DNA of 64,000 bases from Capnocytophaga haemolytica (lineage in GTDB: Bacteria; Bacteroidota; Bacteroidia; Flavobacteriales; Flavobacteriaceae). The notes below the pieces were generated by a model. The model saw nothing but the letters and a program-made list of their open reading frames with translations, did not search any database and was not told the DNA's origin. The stretch's first letter is position 1. Every line of letters begins with the position of its first letter. Shown here piece by piece: positions 57,700 through 64,000 of this stretch. The DNA is taken from contig NZ_CP014227.1 in the NCBI RefSeq assembly GCF_001553545.1, positions 496,001 through 560,000 of the forward strand, in the 5' to 3' direction. The position numbers were made by a program, and so were the translations under genes.

Positions 57700-59262
57700 C
57701 TTTGCAATATTCACTGCGCGGGTCTCGCGGATTACAGTAATCTTTACTTGCCCAGGATAGGTCATATCCGTTTGTATCTTCTGTGACAGGTTGAATGAAA
57801 GTTCAGCAGCCTTATCGTCAGTTACTTTTTCACTTTCTACAATCACGCGTAGTTCACGCCCTGCTTGGATAGCGTAAGCCTTCTTCACACCTTGGAAGGT
57901 AAAGGCGGCATCTTCCAGATCTTTCAGACGCTGGATGTACGAATCGAGCACTTGGCGGCGTGCCCCTGGACGTGCCCCGCTGATGGCATCACACACCTGC
58001 ACAATAGGTGAGAGCAGTGAGGTCATCTCTATCTCGTCGTGGTGGGCACCAATAGCATTGCATACCTCAGGCTTTTCGCCATACTTCTCTGCCCACTCCA
58101 TACCGAGCAGCGCGTGAGGCGTTTCTGTTTCAGTTTGTGGTACTTTGCCAATATCGTGCAGTAGCCCTGCGCGTTTTGCCAGCTTAGGATTTAAACCTAA
58201 CTCTGCTGCCATCACCCCACAGAGTTTAGCTACTTCGCGTGAGTGTTGCAAGAGGTTCTGTCCATAAGAAGAACGGTATTTCATACGCCCTACACATTTC
58301 ACCAATTCAGGGTGCAGACCGTGTATACCAAGGTCTATCACGGTGCGCTTGCCTATCTCTACTATCTCCTCTTCTATCTGCTTAGTAGTCTTCTCTACCA
58401 CTTCCTCAATACGCGCTGGGTGGATACGTCCATCGGTAACTAACTTGTGCAGTGATAAGCGTGCAATCTCGCGGCGTACGGCATCAAAGCACGAGAGGAT
58501 AATTGCCTCAGGGGTATCGTCCACGATGATTTCCACACCCGTAGCAGCCTCAAGGGCACGTATATTGCGCCCCTCGCGCCCAATGATGCGCCCTTTTACC
58601 TCATCGTTCTCAAGGTTGAACACCGATACGCAGTTATCTATTGCCTCTTCGGTACCTATACGCTGAATGGTGTTGATGATAATCTTACGTGCCTCTTGGT
58701 GTGCGGTAAGTTTAGCTTCCTCCACAGAGGTCTGTATATAAGCCATTGCGTCAGCTTGTGCTTCTGCTTTGAGTGAGTCGGTGAGTTGCTTCTTAGCTTC
58801 TTCTGCCGAAAGCCCTGAAATCACCTCTAATTGTTGCACTTGGCTCTTGTGCAAACGTTCTACCTCTTCTTGCTTCTTTTCGATTACCTCTATGCGCTCT
58901 TCTGCCTCCTGAGTTTTCTTCTCCAACTCATCTTTCAGACGCTTGTTCTGCGCCAATTCATTAGACACCTGCGACTCCTTATCGCGGATACGCTTCTCTG
59001 CCTCAGCCATCTTCTTATCCTTAGCAGCAATCGCCTTCTCGTGTTCTGCTTTGAGTTCTAAAAACTTCTCTTTAGCTTGATATATCTTCTCTTTCTTAAT
59101 ACTCTCAGCCTCGTTTTTAGCTTGCTTCAATAGGGTATCGGCTTGGGTATTTGCATCTTCTAATATCTTAGAAGCACCTTTCTTTTCCAGAACCTTAGCG
59201 ATGGCAAACCCTATTACAATGCCGACAATCACGCCGGCAACAATAATTAATATACTATCCAT
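57697..59262 (-). CDS. rny: Ribonuclease Y
   Basis: A 521-aa membrane-anchored endoribonuclease that starts mRNA decay. N-terminal membrane helix ([22 protein letters not shown]), long coiled coil (~30-200), KH domain (~205-275, [20 protein letters not shown]), then HD domain (~330-440) with LLHDIGK as the catalytic pair, and a C-terminal RNase Y domain. All expected residues are seen. It lies directly after the 6S-like RNA and zapA on the same strand. Confidence 0.97.
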   Translation of the reverse strand: MDSILIIVAGVIVGIVIGFAIAKVLEKKGASKILEDANTQADTLLKQAKNEAESIKKEKIYQAKEKFLELKAEHEKAIAAKDKKMAEAEKRIRDKESQVSNELAQNKRLKDELEKKTQEAEERIEVIEKKQEEVERLHKSQVQQLEVISGLSAEEAKKQLTDSLKAEAQADAMAYIQTSVEEAKLTAHQEARKIIINTIQRIGTEEAIDNCVSVFNLENDEVKGRIIGREGRNIRALEAATGVEIIVDDTPEAIILSCFDAVRREIARLSLHKLVTDGRIHPARIEEVVEKTTKQIEEEIVEIGKRTVIDLGIHGLHPELVKCVGRMKYRSSYGQNLLQHSREVAKLCGVMAAELGLNPKLAKRAGLLHDIGKVPQTETETPHALLGMEWAEKYGEKPEVCNAIGAHHDEIEMTSLLSPIVQVCDAISGARPGARRQVLDSYIQRLKDLEDAAFTFQGVKKAYAIQAGRELRVIVESEKVTDDKAAELSFNLSQKIQTDMTYPGQVKITVIRETRAVNIAK

Positions 59263-59282
59263 CTTGTTAATAAAATATTTAT

Positions 59283-59455
59283 AAAAAAAGCCTATATTGA
59301 TTCAAATGTTTTGCGTAAAACTCTGAAAAACAGGTTTAAGGCTACTGAGCAGATCAAGTATCCACGCACGGTGGCACGCTTTAGCTGGCTCAACTCACCT
59401 TCTTTTACGATTGTTAATGTTGAGTTTACCAAAAAGTATAAATCAATATAGGCAG
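59283..59455 (-). ncRNA. ssrS: 6S-like RNA (6S-Flavo type) between zapA and rny
   Basis: On the minus strand the region opens with GCCTATATTGATT (59453-59441) and closes with its perfect complement (59302-59290), followed by seven T, as in a terminated RNA of ~165 nt. Inside, GGTAAACTC pairs with GAGTTTTAC and CCAC with GTGG, giving an extended rod with internal loops, the architecture of 6S RNA. Its place next to zapA is the classic ssrS neighbourhood. 6S RNA binds sigma-loaded RNA polymerase and mimics an open promoter. Assigned by structure and place only, not by a covariance search. Confidence 0.78.
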
Positions 59456-59478
59456 TAATCTTTGTCTGTGTACTTTGT

Positions 59479-59769
59479 TTATAGCATCTCGCTCAGCAGG
59501 CTGTCGAGGCGCGAGAGCTGTGCTTTAAGCTGCTCATCTTCCTTGCTTTCACTGAGGGCTACTTGTTCCACTTGTGTAGCCAGCACGATGGCACACATTG
59601 CTAAGGCATCCTGACGGTCTTTGAGTTGATATTGCTGCTCAAAGTTCTTTATCATTTCATTGACCTTCTTAGCGGCACGCCTGAAGGCTTCTTCCTCTTC
59701 ACGCTTGATATTCAATGGGTAAGAACGCTCCCCCACTGCAAGATTTATTCTGAGCATTTCCTCTTCCAT
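59479..59769 (-). CDS. zapA: Cell division protein ZapA
   Basis: A 96-aa ZapA protein that bundles FtsZ filaments. RINLAVGERSYPLNIKREEEEAFRRAAKKVNEMI is the N-terminal globular domain and the C-terminal ~40 residues are a coiled coil for tetramer formation. It lies 3 nt after the coiled-coil gene at 59773 and 24 nt before the 6S-like RNA. Confidence 0.92.
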   Translation of the reverse strand: MEEEMLRINLAVGERSYPLNIKREEEEAFRRAAKKVNEMIKNFEQQYQLKDRQDALAMCAIVLATQVEQVALSESKEDEQLKAQLSRLDSLLSEML

Positions 59770-59772
59770 AGC

Positions 59773-60066
59773 CTATTGTTTTGAGAGCTGCGCGATGCAA
59801 GCATCCACCTCGCGGATGAGTGCATTTATCTTCAACTTAGCTTCTTTTCTATGCTCTTTACTGCCTAATATACCATTCGCTACTCTTAGTAGTTCTTTTT
59901 CCTGTTGCAGTGAGGCAACCTCCTGTTGCAAGGTTTCCTTCTCCTCTTGTAGGTGAGCTACCTTTATGTGCAAACTACTGATAGTACTGCCCATCTGAGC
60001 TATTTTCTCCTTTAATAGAAGTGCTTTTTCTTCTAATAAAGCGGCTAACTGATGTATTTGGCTCAT
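59773..60066 (-). CDS. Coiled-coil protein next to ZapA
   Basis: A 97-aa protein almost entirely coiled coil (residues ~5-65, with heptad Leu/Ile positions and runs such as LQQEVASLQQEKELL). It recalls ZapB in size and shape, but I see no sequence proof. The tight pairing with zapA (3 nt) suggests a division role. Own -7 box at 60106-60099. Confidence 0.72.
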   Translation of the reverse strand: MSQIHQLAALLEEKALLLKEKIAQMGSTISSLHIKVAHLQEEKETLQQEVASLQQEKELLRVANGILGSKEHRKEAKLKINALIREVDACIAQLSKQ

Positions 60067-60098
60067 TATAGTATAGCGAACTTTCGTATATTTGGGCG

Positions 60099-60106
60099 CA
60101 AAGATA
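60099..60106 (-). promoter_or_regulatory. -7 box TATCTTTG for the coiled-coil gene and zapA
   Basis: TATCTTTG on the minus strand, 33 nt before the start at 60066. Confidence 0.5.
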
Positions 60107-60189
60107 CAATATTATTTTTAAAAGTGCAACCTTTTCCCTAAATTAATTCATAGTATAGTTGTAATCATTTCATTATCAATAGATACTAA

Positions 60190-60221
60190 AATAAAAAAAG
60201 CTACCCATTTATGGGTAGCTT
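60190..60221 (-). terminator. Terminator after the 336-aa lipoprotein gene
   Basis: On the minus strand AAGCTACCCA (60221-60212), a 4-nt loop, TGGGTAGCTT (60207-60198), then a T run. It begins 30 nt after the stop. Confidence 0.9.
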
Positions 60222-60250
60222 CTTAAATTTTATTAACCTAAAAAAACTTC

Positions 60251-61261
60251 TTAGTATTTGTACTCAATAGTGTGGATAGTACCATCTTTACCTTCAGGTT
60301 TGTCATTTCTGGTAAACTTGGTAGGGTAACCATTATCATTGTAGTTGTAATCATAGATATGTTGCTGAGTCCTCTTGTTGTTCTCATCATAATCCTCTTG
60401 GTTTGACAAGTTGTTCTTAGGACTTACACCTATCACAGTGTTTTCAGGATTTAGTGCTACTAACGCTCTTACATTCTTAGGATTGTTCTTGCCATCATAC
60501 TTATAAGTATTTCTTGACACTTGTGCTTTACCATTTGAAAGAACTTCATACTGTGTCAAACGACCTTCGCCATCAAAAGTAGAACGCAAGTAAGTAGGTA
60601 AGTTAGTTGTAACCTTTCCACTATCCTTATCAGTAACAGAAACAACAACCTCTACTGTCGCTACTGAACCATTGTAAGTAACAGTATATTTAGTAGTGGT
60701 CTTGTCACTTACTTGGTTGTACAGATTGCCAGAGGTTTCTACAACCCAAGAACTAACTCTTCCCTCACTATCATAGTCAACTCTCTTAGTAGTGGTTTGG
60801 TTGAAATCGCCAAAGTGCTCGTGTGTCTGAGTATGTTTTTCTTCGCTGTAAGTCAAGCGACCATTTCCGTCATACTGATAAGTCCCTACAGTTACATCCT
60901 TTAAGAAAACTACTGGTTTATTGTCTGTAACTGTCCTTTTACTGATAAGATTCTGTCCATTGTACTCGTACACAGTAGTTTTGTCTCCCCTTAAAAGAGC
61001 AATACCTTCGTATGTTTTAGTCTCTTCTTTTTCCAACAAGTTTGCTGTTGTACTTGAAGTGCTACCTGATGGCACTGTGTAAGTAGTTTCACTCTTTCCT
61101 AATACTTTTACAGCGTTCTCAGTTACCCAACTGTCAGTCTCTGAGGTTAGGAACCCTTTAAAGTCTGATTTCTGATCTCTGGGATTGTCTCCCCCATTGT
61201 CATCCTTGCTGCAGGCTGCAAATACCAACGCAACTCCTGCTAATAATGCAATTTTCTTCAT
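60251..61261 (-). CDS. Exported lipoprotein with YD-like repeats, 336 aa
   Basis: A lipoprotein (MKKIALLAGVALVFAACSKDDNGG, lipobox Cys17). Between residues ~90 and ~330 it repeats a strand-turn pattern such as YEYNGQNLISKRT, YQYDGNGRLTYSEE, VDYDSEGRVSSWV, STFDGEGRLTQYE and YNYNDNGYPTKFT. These are spaced like RHS/YD repeats, though no RHS core or toxin end follows. Such proteins are common in Bacteroidota as surface lipoproteins of unknown role. A -7 box TACATTTG is at 61300-61293 and a terminator at 60190. Confidence 0.82.
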   Translation of the reverse strand: MKKIALLAGVALVFAACSKDDNGGDNPRDQKSDFKGFLTSETDSWVTENAVKVLGKSETTYTVPSGSTSSTTANLLEKEETKTYEGIALLRGDKTTVYEYNGQNLISKRTVTDNKPVVFLKDVTVGTYQYDGNGRLTYSEEKHTQTHEHFGDFNQTTTKRVDYDSEGRVSSWVVETSGNLYNQVSDKTTTKYTVTYNGSVATVEVVVSVTDKDSGKVTTNLPTYLRSTFDGEGRLTQYEVLSNGKAQVSRNTYKYDGKNNPKNVRALVALNPENTVIGVSPKNNLSNQEDYDENNKRTQQHIYDYNYNDNGYPTKFTRNDKPEGKDGTIHTIEYKY

Positions 61262-61292
61262 TTGTTAAAAAGTTAATTAAATATTGATGCCG

Positions 61293-61300
61293 CAAATGTA
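61293..61300 (-). promoter_or_regulatory. -7 box TACATTTG for the 336-aa lipoprotein
   Basis: TACATTTG on the minus strand, 31 nt before the start codon. The rest of 61301-61475 is AT-rich with no gene visible. Confidence 0.45.
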
Positions 61301-61475
61301 CGCATAAAAAATTACCCCTTCTAAAAATTTAACAAACTTTAACATTCAAAGAATGTGTAATTGATGAAAATACTAAGTTTTAGATATTTTTCAAATAAAA
61401 ATTTAAGAATTTATTAACGCTTCAAAAAGAGCTTTCAAGCCTCAACTGAAGAGATATAAGGTAAAAATTACACAA

Positions 61476-61506
61476 TAAAAAGTCGGGAAGCAATACGCTT
61501 CCCGAC
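61476..61506 (-). terminator. Terminator after groL
   Basis: On the minus strand GTCGGGAAGC (61506-61497), a 5-nt loop, GCTTCCCGAC (61491-61482), then TTTTTATT. It lies 40 nt after the groL stop. Confidence 0.92.
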
Positions 61507-61546
61507 CATTAGTATTAACTAAAAATATGATAATGGTATGAAAATC

Positions 61547-63184
<1,638 letters not shown>

Positions 63185-63203
63185 CTATGTTTAATTTAGT
63201 TTC

Positions 63204-63482
63204 TTAGATCACCGCAAGAACATCGCTCTCACGCATAATCAAATAATCTTTACCTTCAAATTTTAACTCAGTCCCTGCGTATTTACCGTATAACACAGTG
63301 TCACCCACTTTCAGGGTTACAGGGTTTTCCTTCGTGCCAGCCCCTACAGCTACTACTTTCCCCTTCTGAGGTTTTTCCTTTGCAGTATCTGGGATAATAA
63401 TACCTGACGCCGTAGTCGTTTCAGCTACAGCAGGCTCAATCAAAACTCTATCAGCCAACGGCTTAATATTCACTTTTGCCAT
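63204..63482 (-). CDS. groS: Co-chaperonin GroES
   Basis: A 92-aa lid subunit for Gro[37 protein letters not shown] has the mobile loop, and [33 protein letters not shown] the C-terminal barrel. The upstream 154-nt gap contains a heptad array and an imperfect inverted repeat at 63616-63636 that could be a heat-shock element. Confidence 0.98.
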   Translation of the reverse strand: MAKVNIKPLADRVLIEPAVAETTTASGIIIPDTAKEKPQKGKVVAVGAGTKENPVTLKVGDTVLYGKYAGTELKFEGKDYLIMRESDVLAVI

Positions 63483-63539
63483 AATTCTTAAATTGTTTGT
63501 CTATCTTTAAATGTTTATACTTTCTTTCCACTGGGTACA

Positions 63540-63595
63540 GACCTCTGATCCCTGACCACTGGTCTCTGCCCTCCGATCACTAATCTCTATCTCCT
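63540..63595 (-). repeat. 7-nt repeat array, 8 units
   Basis: GACCTCT, GATCCCT, GACCACT, GGTCTCT, GCCCTCC, GATCACT, AATCTCT, ATCTCCT in register; six of the eight have AG first on the minus strand. It lies in the groS leader region. Confidence 0.9.
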
Positions 63596-63615
63596 AAAAA
63601 CCGTGCCAAGTGCTA

Positions 63616-63636
63616 AAAACTGACAAAATGGCAGTT
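63616..63636. promoter_or_regulatory. Imperfect inverted repeat upstream of groS
   Basis: AAAACTGAC, AAAAT-type spacer, GGCAGTTTT: the arms pair except for one position (CTGACA against TGGCAG). It touches the secG stop codon. A chaperone-operon operator or a short secG terminator are both possible. Confidence 0.35.
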
Positions 63637-64000
63637 TTATTGTCCCGTACCTGACGAAGTGGCAGGTAGTGTAGATTGTACAGGGGCACTGTTGGCAGGT
63701 GCTGCATTGTTAGTAGGCGCTTGCTGTGTAGGCACTGCTGGTGGAGGTGTTCCCCCTTCCAAGAGCTTAGAGTCGTCTCCTGTATTTGATAACAACAAAG
63801 TGTTGGCTACCAGTATCAATACACCGAGGGCAGTAGCAAAAGTCCAAGTGCTGCGCTCTAAGAAGTCACCTGTCTTTTTTACCCCACCTACTACCTGAGT
63901 GTTCCCTCCAAAGGTCGACGAAAGTCCGCCTCCTTTAGGATTTTGAACCATAATCACCAAAGCAAGCAGTAAGCATACTATCACGATGAGTACTAAAAAA
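63637..64000 (-). CDS. secG: Preprotein translocase subunit SecG, 5' end missing
   Basis: A partial gene running off the right edge. The visible ~120 residues hold two membrane helices flanking the family's NPKGGGLSSTFGG loop (residues shown as VQNPKGGGLS), the SecG hallmark, plus a Pro/Ala/Thr/Gln-rich C-terminal tail seen in Bacteroidota SecG. The frame is open to position 64000; an internal GTG at 63984 is not the real start because the first helix would be cut. Confidence 0.93.
   Translation of the reverse strand, partial: FLVLIVIVCLLLALVIMVQNPKGGGLSSTFGGNTQVVGGVKKTGDFLERSTWTFATALGVLILVANTLLLSNTGDDSKLLEGGTPPPAVPTQQAPTNNAAPANSAPVQSTLPATSSGTGQ

Noticed and set aside
60251-61261. RHS-type toxin
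   Set aside because: Although YD-like repeats are present, there is no RHS core signature, no variable toxin end and no immunity gene; a terminator follows directly.

Overview
This 64 kb window is chromosomal DNA of a Bacteroidota bacterium, family Flavobacteriaceae, most likely a Capnocytophaga (inference). The support is: the gliding lipoprotein GldJ; a protein with SprB-type repeats and a type IX secretion (T9SS) sorting tail; many Bacteroidota promoters of the form TTTG-N19/20-TANNTTTG; DUF3127, START-like and PoxB proteins typical of the group; and moderate to low GC. No rRNA, prophage, insertion sequence or CRISPR array was found.

Layout. 1-10.3 kb: an accessory block on the minus strand holding an unknown gene, a T9SS-exported SprB-repeat protein, a 1618-aa secreted polymorphic-toxin-like protein with a C-terminal TNT-like region, its likely immunity gene, a small gene broken by one stop codon, and a decayed copy of a signal-peptide start. 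10.6-14.5 kb: glycosyltransferase, Crp-like regulator, rpiB, tcdA. 14.7-16.5 kb: tRNA-Thr, Tyr, Gly, Thr, then tuf and tRNA-Trp. 16.8-22 kb: pepP, a PD-(D/E)XK protein, purD, nadE, a methyltransferase. 22-30 kb: gldJ, a PiT transporter, the menA-UPF0173-chaN-sbcD operon, a 2-hydroxyacid dehydrogenase. 30-38.8 kb: pth, a CopD-like protein, a methyltransferase, a beta-barrel protein, rfbD, a CDF exporter, radA, rfbA, a phosphoesterase. 38.9-49 kb: DUF502, nitroreductase, a histone-deacetylase-family protein, poxB, DUF2461, DUF2809, a POT transporter, gpsA, ribE, plsC. 49-64 kb: secreted GH2 beta-galactosidase, DUF3127, aat, tilS, class IV aminotransferase, START-like, rny, a 6S-like RNA, zapA and its coiled-coil partner, a lipoprotein, groL-groS, and a truncated secG at the right edge.

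The most unusual thing here is two families of short degenerate tandem repeats that fill many gaps. One has a 7-nt period in which nearly every unit starts with AG on one strand; the other has an 11-nt period. They often sit next to each other, for example 7-11-7 across the whole gpsA-ribE gap. The 7-nt family also runs through coding sequence: 13 units inside the deacetylase-family gene, and two near-perfect runs plus the C-terminal end of plsC. Because 7 is not a multiple of 3, a change in copy number there would shift the frame. A perfect 9-copy run of AGTTCTC lies in the pepP leader. I read these as slippage-prone arrays comparable to the heptanucleotide STRR repeats of heterocystous cyanobacteria; their role is unknown.

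Most other genes are housekeeping genes in short operons. Two things are odd among them: the UPF0173 metallo-beta-lactamase protein has lost three metal ligands, and the DUF3127 protein ends in an SSB-like acidic tip.
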